From assembly GCA_022385755.1 (NCBI GenBank), contig MU278388.1:1-64000 (forward strand): 64,000 nt of DNA, given 5' to 3'. The notes beneath the pieces were generated by a model. That model was not told the DNA's origin. It searched no databases and worked only from the letters and a program-made list of their open reading frames with translations. The first letter of the stretch is position 1. Every line of letters starts with the position of its first letter. Made by a program: the position numbers and the translations under genes. Shown piece by piece: positions 34,485 through 47,000 of this stretch. This stretch comes from Trametopsis cervina (lineage: Eukaryota; Basidiomycota; Agaricomycetes; Polyporales; Irpicaceae).

Positions 34485-36712
34485 ATGGATGCAAGTGTCT
34501 CAATTCCTGATGCTTCCACTCCAACCGAGCGTACTGTGCAACCAAGTGAAACATTGACGGCGATGAGCACGAACCGAGAGCCACAGGACACTGTACCCAG
34601 GCCACCCACTACGCGCAAGTTAAACTGGGATGAAATGAGGAGCTTAAGTAAGAAACCTGGAGGCTTCAAAGAACGGAGGTCTGTGCTATGGTGCGTCCAT
34701 TCTGCTCTCCTTGCTTATATGTCGTGTTAAAGACGTTCTCTCAAGGCCAGAACTTCTGGACGTGTACCCTACGTCTCAACCGCTCTCGGACTCGGAGTCT
34801 GCTACTACGGATGATCAAACGTTCACTGAAGGCGATGAAGGCAGTAGGGAGAAGACTGAAGACAAACCACACCCAGATGAGCGACAAGTTCAGCTAGACA
34901 CAGACCGCAGCTTTGTGTTATACCCAGTAGGTGAACCACACCTTACATTTGCGCTCTGAGAGCATATTCATAGCAGGCCCAGGAGTGGATGACATGAAGG
35001 ACCGTGCGAAGCAGCAGGCTGAATTGCATGATCTCATCGTGAAGGTCTTCAGAAAGAGGCGAAGGCTAAGCTACTTTCAAGTATGTACTGACGCAGGTTA
35101 CCCCGGTGCACCAGCATTTAATGTTTTCCTCACACGCAGGGCTATCACGATATTATATCCGTGCTTTTTCTCACACTTCCTCAAAAGCTACAATTACCAT
35201 GCGCAGAGAAGCTCAGTTTGCACCGCGTACGCGATTCCATGGGCGCCAGCTTGGAACCTGTCGTTGGACTGTTGAGGTGATGGGTCTCCGTATTGGGCTG
35301 GTCGTCTTTCTCACCTATTTATATTTATAGAGTTCTTCAACGACTACTCAGTCTCGCCGACGACGCCTATGCCTCCTTGCTCGCAGAGTACGTCCTATAG
35401 TGACAGCGTTCGCCCTTTGTACAGTAACTGAACATGCGACCTAGAAACGCCCCACTTCCATATTTCGCACTCTCGAATCTTCTCACATTATTCGCACACG
35501 ACATGCCAACGCTGCCACTAATACAGCATGTGTTCGACTATCTGTTATGCCGTCCACCCATAATGACGGTTTACCTTGCGGCCGCTGTAGGTATATTTCA
35601 TTGCGTGGTATTCTGCATTCTCTGAACGTGATTCGTAGCTCATACTGGCAAGGAAACTCGAGGTTGAGCGTCTGCAGCAGGAAGGCGAGGAAGGCATGAT
35701 GCACTCGCTATTGAGCGGTCTCCCAGACCTTTTTGATGAGGATGATCCCCCGCGAGAAGACTTGCAAGATGCGGAAGACGGAGACAGGGATGTACTGTGT
35801 TCTACGTCAAATAACCAGCCAGTGCCTGTTGAAGGAGACCGTGAAGATGCTGGACGAAATACTCCGCACGTGCTTTCGTCCACCCTCGAAGCGAATCGGT
35901 CCCTTGACGAAGAGTGGGTCATATCGTCGCCTGGAGCCACTACCTTAGTCGAGGTATCTGTTAACGGTGACAGCATAGAAGAAGAACCCCCGTCCTTGCC
36001 GTCTCAAAATGTGTCTGTTGCCCCGGAGCTGGATGTCCAACCTAGCGAAGATCTTCCAGACTCACCTGCACAGGCTACACCTGACCAATCTCCGCCAGAA
36101 ATCGAGGATCACATTGAAGTAGGGTCTTCTACCTCTAGCCTAAGTCTACCAGGCCATTTACGTCCGCACGAGGATGGTTCTTCCTCTTCAGAACATGCGC
36201 CGAGGTCTCGAGTATCGTTGTCTTCCTTGCTGGAACGTGCGGACGAGCTGTACTTGCTATATCCCCCTTCACATCCCTCCATGAACCTGCCATCCATCAT
36301 GGGCCCGCAGAGCGTAATGCTTACCTGGTCTGAGAACCCTTCTCAACTGCCATCCGATGATGATGCAGAGCTGATGGTGACGCAGCCACATCTAATCGTC
36401 CTGCCTCCTCCGGAAGAAGATGATACAAAAGAGAAAATGGAAGAGACGAAAGATGCGCATGGAGCAGCGAAGCGGCGACGACGAACGCTACGGAAGCCTG
36501 TGCGTATTGGAAGTGTTGTCATCAAGCAGCGGACGGTAGTCGCGAGCGCGGTCCTTGTGCTCGGTGTGGCAATGGCTGTGTACGGGTTGCAAGCATCTAC
36601 ACCCGATCGACATCATGGTGCGAGTCGGGAGCTGAAGAAACTGACAAGATTCGTCGGCGGGCTGGTTCTAGGAGTGGGTGGGAAGCTATGGGAAAGATTG
36701 ATCGACCATTGA
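34485..36712 (+). CDS. TBC-domain Rab GTPase-activating protein with C-terminal membrane anchor (TBC1D20/Gyp8-like)
   Basis: TBC proteins accelerate GTP hydrolysis by Rab GTPases; TBC1D20/Gyp8 acts at the ER-Golgi boundary on Rab1/Ypt1. ATG at 34,485. With introns removed the protein reads RKLNWDEMRSLSKKPGGF, WPELLDVYPTSQ, then the arginine-finger block QVQLDTDRSFVLYP (DxxR), LHDLIVKVFRKRRRLSYFQ joined to GYHDIISVLFLTLPQ (glutamine finger in YFQG), HRVRDSMGASLEPVVGLL, APLPYFALSNLLTLFAHD and HVFDYLLCRPPIMTVYLAAA. A long acidic linker follows and a hydrophobic helix near the end (VVASAVLVLGVAMAVYG) fits a tail anchor. The gene looks intact. An N-terminal duplicate of it lies at 52.2-52.6 kb. 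Confidence 0.85.
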
Positions 36713-37288
36713 CTTCCAAGGACGGGGTACTGATGATTTCATTATATCCATTATCATATGGCATTTGTTAGTGAGTATGGAGATTGCGCATGTGCAGATG
36801 CAAATGTCCGGTTGCGCAACAGAGATAGATTAGCTTACTGCTTACCGCGGCGGTCTAACACAATCACACAATAATGCGCGCCGGCCGTTTTTCCACTGCT
36901 GCTTACATCGAACCTTTCTCCTTACGTTTGAGTACCACAAAGCCTCTTCACAATAAAAACCGAATCGCGCGAGAGTCATATTAGCGTGAATGTGACGTAC
37001 AAAGCAGAAGGATCCTCGGGTCACTTGAACCAAGAAAGTCCGAGGTGGCGATTCTCGTATCTGCCACAGGGTAGCCGCTCCATTATCCTCGCTCGAGCTC
37101 CTTCCCGCCTTGGCATGTCGGAATCCGTCGTATACAAGGCCTGTACACCGCATCCTCTCTTCACAGCTTCTTCAATCTCGCTTGTCGCATTCACGTCCTG
37201 CGCCTGAACCAACAGTTGACAAGGCAGACTTCGCTCGGGACCTTCTCCACCAATCTCTGCCTCAATGTCGGCCGCACAGAGGAAACGA
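36713..37288. other. Intergenic region
   Basis: Holds the end of the TBC gene and the promoter of the next gene. No TATA box or other site is obvious. Stop-free frames on either strand lack domain character. Confidence 0.4.
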
Positions 37289-39267
37289 ATGTCGATATCG
37301 AGCACGAGAAGTGTCTCTCCCTTCTCTCCGTTCGCGTTCCAACCTCCACCAAACCCCGCAGCAGAGGAGTGGATCAAGGTTTGGGAATCTGTATTGGCTC
37401 AAGGTACGTAATCAGTGGGTCTTGCTTGTCCTGGTGTCGCTATACGCCAGAGGTATGCTGATCACTTGCGCTCATGCAGAACTTATCGACTCGGCTGTTG
37501 TCACAGTAGATGCTGAGGCAAGCGTCGAGGATGCTTGTGATGTACCTACATTCCGAAACTATCACTCGAATGCATATTGAAGTACAGCGTTGGAAGGTGC
37601 TACTAACAAAGAACGTGACATGCGTCGCCGTCAACAGAGAAACAGGCGGCTCACCGAACGAAACACCATTTCTTGGGCTGTTTGATGTACGCCCTACCCC
37701 TTTCACCTGTGCAAACAATCTCACTTCAAATCCGCGCGATGTCTCAGTTCCCAGACGTCAATGCATTTCTGACCCTTGCCGCTACCCGACACCGTTGGTC
37801 TGCAGAAGAACTTCGAGAGAAGCCTCGAACGGAGGAAATCATCGTTGCAGCAAAGTCAGGCAGAGTGCCAGTCCGTCTGGTTAGCAGTATGTTACGTCTT
37901 GTGCCACCAGCAGCATCCGTTCTGACGTCCAGCTCGAAAGATTTATCCGAGAAGAACCCCTTGCAAGTTCTTCGGCATGACGCGACTATCATATCGCTCT
38001 TAGGCGTCTTCTCGAAAGGCACACATAGAGGTGTGTGTTCCGCGGCTTCTTTATGCCAGCACCCTCAACACGTGCATACCCACATTTCTACAGTGTTAAT
38101 TAGAGCACCCCCGCCTTCGCCCGAATTTCTAGGCTTCGTCTCTGACAGGAGTCTCCTTGAATGGCTCACTGCATCATCCCAGAAGTACCTCACGCTTGCG
38201 ACATTTCTATCCACGCCACTGAACAGCCTTGCTCTTCCTTCGTTGTACCTATACACGTCTGTCGTGGCCGCTAAAGCGAGCGATATGGTTCTCGACGCGA
38301 TGCGGCTGATGAGCGACTGTGGAGTGAGCAGCGTGGCTGTCATTGAGGAGGAAGGAGGCCGTCTGTTGAGCGCGGTATCCGTCACGGACATAGGAAAGGT
38401 ATGTGGAGACAGGAATTATCGATGCTTTTCCTTCATAGATCTTTCTAGATTGTCGTTCCGTCGCAGAGCAACCAGATTCTGTCTACGCCCTTGCATCAGT
38501 TTATTTCTTTGATTAAGGTACTTTATGGTTTCTTTATCGTCTTTGGCGCGGTCAGTAACAGTTTTTGATCTCCTAGGAGCCCGATGGTTCAACAGACGGT
38601 GTAGACAAATATCCAGGTGAGCTGCCTGTGAAGATATCTATATTTTGTGTTAGATTTTGACTGTCGACGCAGTGTACAGTGTCTCCCCGAACAGTACACT
38701 ACTGTATACGATGCAAAAGATCTTGGCGAGTACGTTCTAGCAGAAGTGACGTACACTGTCATATCGGCTGAACCACTTTCTTTAGCGAATTCGCACCGTC
38801 TGTTCGTCTCCGACGACTATTCACCTTCAACCCCGTCGAATACGTCCACCCTTTCCGGAGTAGTCTCCATCGTAGACGGTAAGCTCGGCCTCACACCCCA
38901 TTTATCCAGGCGCAACTCACACTTTATTTCTACCCTAGTGCTCTCAATATTCGGCCGCCTTGCCAACCTGCCTGACATCGACCCTACCGCAATGCAACGC
39001 CACCGACGTGCCTCGTCCTCGACTTCCTCGACCTCCTCATCTACTTCTATCTCGCGCTCGCCCGACCACTACGGCTTCGCACGCTCGCGGTCGAGCAGCC
39101 GTACGGGGTTGACGAGCGCAGGTGGCGGGGGCGGGGGGAGCACGCGGCGGAAGCGGCAGTCTGTGTCGTCGACGGGGGTGAGCCCTGGTCTGCCCGCGAC
39201 GCATATTGGGAGCGTGCCGAGCTTTGAGGCGCTACAGACACATTGGGCGGAGCGTGTCCCGCGGTAA
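37289..39267 (+). CDS. CBS-domain protein, SDS23/MOC1-like
   Basis: Sds23-type proteins are fungal relatives of the AMPK gamma subunit; in yeasts they act in stress response and protein phosphatase/cell-cycle control. ATG at 37,289 (MSISSTRSVSPFSPFAFQPP). First exon ends at 37,403; later exons give ELIDSAVVTVDAEASVEDAC, LLTKNVTCVAV, FPDVNAFLTLAATRHRW, NPLQVLRHDATIISLLGVFS, ASDMVLDAMRLMSDCGVSS, GRLLSAVSVTDIGKI, the block from PVYSVSPNSTLLYTMQKIL to SHRLFVSDD, and GVVSIVDVLSIFGRLA. This is the pattern of two CBS pairs. The Ser/Arg/Gly-rich tail ends SFEALQTHWAERVPR. The last codon overlaps a GTAAGT, so a further exon cannot be ruled out. Some exon joins are ambiguous (37,588 or 37,597). Confidence 0.7.
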
Positions 39268-39535
39268 GTCGGACGGGATACGATTTTATATGGCCATGGA
39301 CGCAGACTCGGAGGGCACAGAATATGTATTTTTATGCCAGCAAACGAAACAACAGGGCGAGATAGATACGCGCTGCGTTGTACCATACTTGTTGTACATT
39401 AGATGAAGAATGGACTAGAAGGCTTATTGACATTACCAACGGTAGTATGTGGGCTACAACGACATTTGGTCAAACATGCTCCCGTTTTATGTGATAGTAG
39501 ACGCACCGTTGGCTGCAGCATCCAGGGTATCCACG

Positions 39536-40300
39536 AGATTCTTTCGAACGGAGTGAGTTGTAAGAACGGGCGTAGCGAACTAAATAGGGCATTTAGGCAG
39601 TCTGTACGCAATCAGAGGGAGTTCCACATAGCGACGCCATAGGCGTAGACCACTAGGCAGCGGCGACGAAAGTGACCTAAAGCATGCTGGTTTATATGCA
39701 ATATCCCGAAGTGGATTGGGACGTATGTGCACAGGCATATCAACATTTCTAAACCGATACCGACACCATCGTGAGATCATGCCGCCAGGAACAGAAACTC
39801 AGCCTCCTCTCGCGTGACCCGAAGTCAAGAACTCATCTCATGGTTGGGGTAACCTCCAACGTTTCCTGATGATGGTCGCCAAAGCTCTATCCAGCATCTT
39901 CTCCTACAATTCGGTAAGCTGTCTGCCAGGGTAGCCAAACATACTCCTACACTCACATCTGCTTCATAAAACACGTGGATTTCGTTTTGTCTGTAACAAC
40001 GATAGCGCGCGGAGTAATCAGCTCAGCGTTAGGACTGTGCGAAAACTTTGTGTGATCAAGACTTACCAGACTTCGTTGCGATAGCAGAGTAGTCGCCAGA
40101 CTTCTCCTTTGCTTTGCCGATACCATGCATGCACGAGATATGCAGTCGTCAGGGACTACATTGAATCCGTAACAGAAAGGCGGTGTTGCATTTCGCGAAG
40201 GTATCTTGGCTTGGTCACGAACCACGTACGTGTACACTTTCTCGCGAATAAACTGATGCATCTTTGACATTAGAAGAAAATTTGAGGGTATCTGCATAAC
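39536..40300 (-). repeat. Duplicated block, direct partner at 42,160-42,848; short open frame
   Basis: GAACGNAGTGAGTTGTANGA opens both copies, followed by shared landmarks (GCATTTANRCAGTCTG, GCGACGCCATA, CTGGTGATGA-like, CTACAATTNGGTAAG, CACTTACATCTG-like). A minus-strand frame at 39,953-40,297 (MQIPSNFLLMSKMHQFIREK... SRNATPPFCYGF) has a partner peptide GTPPFHCGL in the second copy. The conserved spacing hints at a small spliced gene of unknown function, but it is too weak to call. Confidence 0.55.
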
Positions 40301-40560
40301 CTGGTCAATGCGTCACTACATCTATCATACACGATAGGACCATAGTAGCGACCTTCTAAAAGATCGATCCTGGTTGCGGATATGCTCAGAGCATAGGCGT
40401 GGACATTAAGAACAAGACGTGGCTGTGACAAATAAAATAATGGCTTAGGTAGGTAGGGTTAAAATTATATTGCGAGTCATTGGCGTACCGTGGTGGCGTG
40501 GAACGAATGAAGAGCGCAGAGCCACGCGCGGTTTCTTGGGCGTGTGAGCTACTACCATGT
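40210..40560 (-). repeat. Inverted partner of the block at 33,840-34,190
   Basis: Reverse complement of this stretch follows 33,840-34,190 landmark by landmark, with scattered substitutions and a small indel. The outer edge lies directly at the stop codon of the DUF6533 gene (40,561). Confidence 0.8.
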
Positions 40561-42160
40561 TCATGGGCAAATCATCAAACCCGTCTGTAAGGGATTGTCT
40601 GAGACGGACATTACTGTGAGCACCTCGTCTTCCCCTTCGGACAGTGAAGCGATGTAGTCGTCAGCATATACAGGCGCTCCCAGATTCCCTATCAGGCGTG
40701 ATGACCTCTGAGTTGCCAATGGCAATTCTGGTAGGAGGGACGAGGTCAATTCGTTGGGAGCTGCCAAGAAGTCCTCCCTCAAGTTCAGGATGAACCGTGT
40801 GATGAGCATCGGCCTGAGACTGTGAGCGCGTTAGACGGAATACTTGTGAAATGCTCACTGGGGACTAACGTGTTTATGAGTGAAGTGACATTGTTGAGAT
40901 CCTGGGGCCAAATCGGGATTAGTTACGTGATAGCTATTTTTCAGCATGCACATGGTACTCACCTCAAAACATATGGCCAACAGACCGAAAATGCTGAGGG
41001 ATAGTTGCATGCTCAGAAAATTGTCAATTTTATTGCTACTAGAGTTAAACGCCAAAATCTATGAATATGACTCACAAGAAGTCTATAGTCCCTAGAAGTC
41101 AAGCAGAAAAATGAGCTCGAAGGATGACAGTCAGGTATTGAAAAAAAAAAGGCTCACCGTCACGAAAAATTAAATAAGATGCTGATCTTTGTGCGCCGAT
41201 GCTCTTCCTCCTCAGAATTCGCTGGACGTCGAGCGTTTTGGTCCATGTCAAGGCGATAATGACACACTCAAACAGTATCGCGAAGACGGTGCTTAAAACG
41301 ACTGTATCCAATCAGAGCGTACGTCAACTACCAACATTTTCCACAAAGAGGATTTCTGTGCTTACAACTACACAAAAATATCAGTATTGCATATAAAACC
41401 AAGAGGGACTTTGTAAACGTACAAGAGTAAATCAGCGGAAGGAAAGTTGAGTGTGGTTTGTTGGCCGCAGCCAGTAAAAGGTGGGGCGAGGGCGGATAAG
41501 GACAGGGTTGTGACAAAGTACTAAGGGTTGCGACTGAGGTCAGCGGATGCTACATGGGCAGCGAATGACATACTATGTCGATCAGAGGGCGTATCAGCCC
41601 AAGAACAAGGATGCATCCACCTATCTTCTGATTTTTGCCCCACACAGCGTACATACGTAGAGTAGCAAAACCTGCAATGCAAAATTAAGGTGCATGTCTT
41701 TTGCTCGACAGGATTTACACTGACCTGCAACCGACAAGTACATAATAATTGTGCAACCTTCGCTCAACCTCCAAACCACGTTGCATCTAACGTGGGTTAG
41801 CACCAGATTCGCGTATAGCATGTCCACACTCACATCTACAAATCGGTGTAAGTTAAGTGCGCACATAACACCGCTTCTATGTACTCACCATGTCTGCATG
41901 AGGCTCAGTCTCTCCACTCCACGATATGGCTTGTACCAATATAATCAACCGATTGAAGAAAGCAACATATCGATTCAGGAAGAAGAGGACAGCAGCACCG
42001 TGTTTAGGCCGCTGCCACACACACTTGATTTCTTGCGGCAGGGTAAGAAGATAATCGTAGAAGAAGAGCGCTGCAACAACACTGGTCAGAAAACACAATC
42101 TTATTGCATGGAATGCTACACGCACTGCTAGCTGCAACCTCCAGGTAAACTGCGATTTTC
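40561..42160 (-). CDS. DUF6533-type membrane protein (5' end uncertain)
   Basis: Basidiomycete orphan membrane-protein family with an N-terminal DUF6533 region. The recognisable signature is FFYDYLLTLPQEIKCVWQR followed by AAVLFFLNRYVAFFNRL. Further exons encode LHRFVDVSVDMLYANLVLTH, LLLYVCTLCG, FAILFECVIIALTWTKTLDV, SLSIFGLLAICFEVS, NVTSLINT and a cytosolic tail that begins ITRFILNLRED and ends GLMICP at 40,561. Short introns interrupt it. The first visible exon begins after an acceptor at about 42,161, and its upstream sequence is the duplicated block, so the start codon is unresolved and the duplication may have removed or altered the 5' end. Function unknown. Confidence 0.7.
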
Positions 42161-42848
42161 CTGCGAACGAAGTGAGTTGTAGGAACGAGCGTAGCAGATT
42201 AGATGGAGCATTTACACAGTCTGAAAGTAATCAACCAATTGTGTGAAGAGAGGGTCGGCCTGCGACGCCATAGCTGCAGCACCGCTGGACAGCAAAGACG
42301 AATGTGGGGCAGGGCAGAGGACTTGTAACAAGCCAGTTTATACATGAATCGGAATTAGGCGTCTACGCACAGCGATGTGGACGTCTCCAAGACCGATGAT
42401 AATATTGAGACCGTCCCCTGAGCAACAGAGATTTCGCCTTCCTTCGTGTAGTCTTGGATCAGAGGCCTACCCTCGCTGGCAAAATCTCTGACCGTTTTCT
42501 GGTGATGACGTCAAAGGGAGACGGCCATTCAGATCTTGCCCCTACAATTTGGTAAGTCGCCCGCCACGATAAACGGAAATACTTCCTCCACTTACATCTG
42601 TCAGAGTCCACAATGGAAGGGCGGTGTCCCATCTCCAGAACGAATCCTGTTACGAATCATGTTCATGTGCGCTTTCCTGCAGATATGTAGTGTATCTGTA
42701 ATCTTGGAAGCAAACTCAAAGCATAAGTTGATCAGTCCACCGCATCAGAGATGTTACAACAGTGCACCGAGAGCACAGTATCATTGTATCTGCCGCCTGC
42801 ACCCCAGTTTGGTCTTGCCTGAACAGTACAGTAACGGCCTTGTCAACC
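42160..42848. repeat. Second copy of the 39.5-kb block, left flank of the KDZ element
   Basis: Direct copy of 39,536-39,960 with substitutions, continuing into sequence that has no clear partner. It ends at the target duplication of the KDZ transposon. Confidence 0.7.
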
Positions 42849-42856
42849 AGAATTCT

Positions 42857-43920
42857 CACCTGGACCTCTACCATATCAAGCCGTGTATGCCTGTCATGTG
42901 ACCCCCTTTGCCAGGCTTACACGGCACTACTATGCCAAGAGCCGCATACTCGCTATTAAATACGCAAGACCGTCTGTATTACCCTGTATAGAATAACGAA
43001 ATCTGCCTGGTTTTCAAAGTCTTTCGCTCAGTACCATGTTCGCTGACATATCCGCTTAGGGTAAGTGTGTCTAGACCGCGGGTCCAGACCGGCTTCCCTC
43101 CATCAACATGACCGTCCCTTCATCAACATCATGTTCCCGTCATCAATACTGCCTCCGCCATCATAACTGAGTGCCATCCATCGTTGTCCGCCACCCCCGC
43201 CCTCTGTGTTGCTATCCCGCCGCCCGCCCTCCTCTTAGACGCTCCTCCGTAAAATCTTGCGTTGTTCAACTCTATCACGTGCCTTCCGTGCCCTTCTTAT
43301 CAGCGTTCCCTCCATCACGATCAAGGTTCCCCTCCATCACGCTGATGTTTCCCATCGTCATTGGCTTCCCTTCCTCAACGCCGCCTTCCTCCCTCATCGC
43401 TGTCGCCCACGCCGCCTTCCCGCCCTTCCCGCCTCCTTGCTGCCTCTTAGACGCGCCTCCGCAAAGTCTCGCACTGTTCGGCTCTGCTATCACGTGCCGT
43501 CTACGCCGCTCTCATCGCCATCCCTCCATCATCATCAAGGTGTCCTTCCATCACCACGTCATCATCGAGTTCCCTTCATCAATGTTGTCTCTCTTCCATG
43601 CGCCGCCGCCCACCCGCCTTCTCCGCCGCCTTCTTACTCTGCCGTCCCCTCCGCAAAGTGTCGTGCTGTTCGGCTCTACTATCACGTGCCTTCTACGCCA
43701 TCCCCGCCATCCTTCCATCACCATAGCCCATCGTCATCAAGTTCCTTCCATCTGTTTGCGCCGCATCACAGTAACATCTCGTGACACTGTCCCGCACCAT
43801 CAATCCAACCTTCCGCCATCATTAGCAAACGTCCGTACATTGTTGTTCGCGTTCCCGTCATTCCCGCCTTCCCCCGCCGCTATTCCACCTGCCTGCAGTT
43901 TTCTCTCCGCTTTTCTAAGC
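42857..43920 (+). repeat. Left terminal inverted repeat and repetitive inner arm
   Basis: The first 330 bp (42,857-43,186) are identical to the reverse complement of 51,862-52,191. Further in, both arms consist of diverged CCTTCCATCA/CCGCCTTCC-type words and repeated TCACGTGCC motifs (about 43,270, 43,490, 43,680). Long stop-free frames here (e.g. 43,171-43,932) are products of the repeat and not genes. A short unique stretch (43,920-44,022) leads to the transposase stop. Confidence 0.9.
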
Positions 43921-44022
43921 TCTCATGTATAGTAGAGTCCTGTCATGAATATATAGTCTCATCTTACAGGCTGGTAGCGCTGCTGACCGAACATCCTAAG
44001 ACAATTTCATTGACATGCTATA

Positions 44023-47000
44023 CTACAATGCTAACTCGGAGATGAATTGAACCAGCCCATCGATCTCCTCTTGTTCATCGTCACCGAGCTCGTCGGGATC
44101 TTCCCCATCCTCGTCGCCCTCGTCAACCTTTGCAATAATCAAATCCTCCTCAATTTCCGGCATCGTTAACAATCCATCAGGCACCACGACAGTCGGTGCG
44201 CGCACAGCACCACCCAACCGTTGCCCCGGTCCCTTAGTCCCACTAAAGCCCTTCAAGGCGTATACCTGCTTGATGCGTGTCAGTAGATGATCGTTTAGCC
44301 TCTTGCGTCGCGTGACGAAATCCAAGGTGGGACCCAAGACAGAGTCCTTGTCAGCTTTGAGACGAGCGAGGGTGTCGTCGAAGAGCTGGGTTTCGTCATG
44401 AATGGCGGTATGTAGACGTCGGACCTCGACGTTGAGGCGATCAACCTCTTCTCGGGCTCGCGCGAGGCGATGGCGGAGCTTCATGGTTTCACCCATGGCC
44501 GGTTTGCTCCATGGCTTGTCGCGGATATCATTACGCGTGTCTTGTAGCAGGGCAAACTCCTCGAGAAAATTGAAGTTCGTGACCTGAGACCAATCGAGCG
44601 CGGGGCGAGGAGGGTCGAGAGCGGCAGCGGCGACATTGTATTCTTTCACGGCGCGCTGTATTGTCTTGCACCTGGTTTGCAACGACTTGGCGATGTGTGT
44701 TCGCATTTTGTATCCTGAATGAGAATGGTAAGTTCAAAGACACGCGCAATAAATTTGGCATACCTGTCTGCGCGACGTTGAGCTTGTGCAGTTCGAATAG
44801 CCGTTGGGTGATTAGCTTCTGAAGCTTATTCAAAGCAAGGTGATACTTTCGTTCTTTGATGTACTTGAGCGCGTTCATGTATTGGGGCGTGTAAGGTGTC
44901 CATCGCACAGTCAGTCCCATCTGTACCTCGAGCGTGCATGCCTCCAAGCTAACACGCTCGTACCGCTCGGTTGCGTGGCGCCGCTCACTTTCCAGTCGTC
45001 GAGTAGCTGCTAGCTCCTTGCGATAAGTTGCCGTGTCTGAACCTTCGGCCGGTGGCGCAAAATGTAGGAAGCGCGTGTTGGCTTGTACACGCTTCTCCTC
45101 GAGGTCACGCAGCTCTTGTAGCAGCTCAACGTACGCGATTGCGAGAACGTCGGTTTGATCTTCATCACCTAGACGCGCGAAGAAGCACAGCTCTTCGCGT
45201 TCCCATGCGTCCATGTCGTCCGAAGTGATGGCGAGAGACGCCATGGCTTCTTGGAGGATCTCGCTGTCATGTTCGATGATGGAGAGGGCTTGTTTGTAGT
45301 TGTTGAGAATGAAGTTGCCTGTGTTGAGAGTTTTGTCTTCGTCCCACTGTCGGAAGTAAGCTTCAATGAACAGACGTCGACGGTACGGAGACGCGTAGCG
45401 AGTGACAGAGGCCAGTTGGTTAGAGGCGCTGAAAACGCGCTCCATCGTCTCCAAGTCTTCAAGCCCCGCGCCGCGAATATTGTTCGGATGGAATTGCATC
45501 TGACAAGTGTGGCAGTGGCTATACCCATGGAATGCGCACACACAGAGATGACTGTTCTTCTCTTGAAATAGCGGACCAAGGGTGCTGCGTTGGATTGTTG
45601 AGACGAGGGCGCAGCCGATGTCGTAGCCCCCAAGGGTATCTTCCCCGAAAACTTCTAAAACCTTCGCGACGGTTGCAAGGGCGTACTTGGCTCTAAAACA
45701 GAGAAGTCAGTCACAAGTCATAGAAGAGCGTAGTACTTACAATTCCCCTGACTTTACCATATCAATTATCCAGAGTACGAGACCGTGGCGACATGCTGAC
45801 GCAAAGATGCCGGTCTCATCGAAGATCAACCACATGCGTTTACTCTCCTCCTTCGCCGCGCTCTTCCAATTGTCGACACAATGCGCTAGGGTTTTACTCT
45901 GCAGGTTGGCGGCCAGGTTGCTGTCGACGTCGGCGGTCTTCTCCTCTTGTTGTAGCCCATCGGTGGGATCGCCTTGGATATGCATGTCTTGGGTGTCCGT
46001 GTCACTTTGCTCGTCTGCGTCTATATCACCTCGCTGCCTCACTGCGGGACCTTTCACGCCACGGCCCTGGACTTCATGTGCGTACTGGTCGACAAATTCG
46101 CGAGAGACGAAATACGAGCTGTCCGAAAGGACCCGTGTGTCGGCAGCTGAGCGATCGGCCATCCTGGCCATGCGCTTCAAGCTGTTGTTACCATCCATGG
46201 CATACATCTGACCGAATGAAAGCGGAGGTTCATCCTCGAGCTGCCGCCGCAGTAAACACTCAGAACTGCAGCTCAACAATGTCACACACCTTATAGCAGC
46301 ATGCCCGACATGCGTTTTTGGGCCTCCAGTCCGTCCCAGTCCAACCCAAAACTCCGTAGACTTGTTTCTCTAGATGTCGAATGATGCGTAGGTACACCTC
46401 AAAGGTGTCCCCCACTACTTCGCGCAGATGTCGGCGATAGGGTATCTAGCACATGTTGAGTATTACTGTACCCCGAGTAAAACACGTACACACCTGATAA
46501 TAATCGCATATCACCTTTGCGAAAGCCTCTATGCTGTACGATGGTTTCCTTTGTCGTAGCCGGTAGAGTAGCTCCAAGGTTTTCACGGAAACGGCGATGG
46601 TCGGCCTGCTGGGGGTCTTGGCGAGGAATCCATGGCGTAAGAGGTCGAGGGCGGGGGATAGGCTGTGTGGAAGGCGTGTGACTGTAAATTCTGTCTCACG
46701 CGAGAAGAGACAGATGATGTTGACAGTATACGCTAGATCGTTAGGCCCGGGTATAACGTCCGGAGGTACCTGAACGATCTCATCTTCGGTATCCGCCGGG
46801 ACATGGTCTGGCTCGGAGGCTATAGGATATAGCCACTCAACATAAGTCTTTGTCAGATCTTCAAACACGCTACCCCACGCCTCCTGCTGTTGAACCCGAC
46901 GGTCTCTCCATGTTGTCCCCTTTCTCGGTCTGCCACGTCTCCATCTACGAAATTATGGTCAAGTTGAAAACGAATCGTTTGTCAACCACGACGCACCGGC

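Noticed and set aside
35545..35976. 143-codon frame antisense to the TBC gene
   Set aside because: Antisense shadow of a Ser/Asp/Glu-rich coding segment; no domain.
43171..43932. Open frame of 253 codons in the left KDZ arm, and its counterpart at 51,103-51,864
   Set aside because: Lie in the terminal repeats and mirror each other as repeat products; no known domain.
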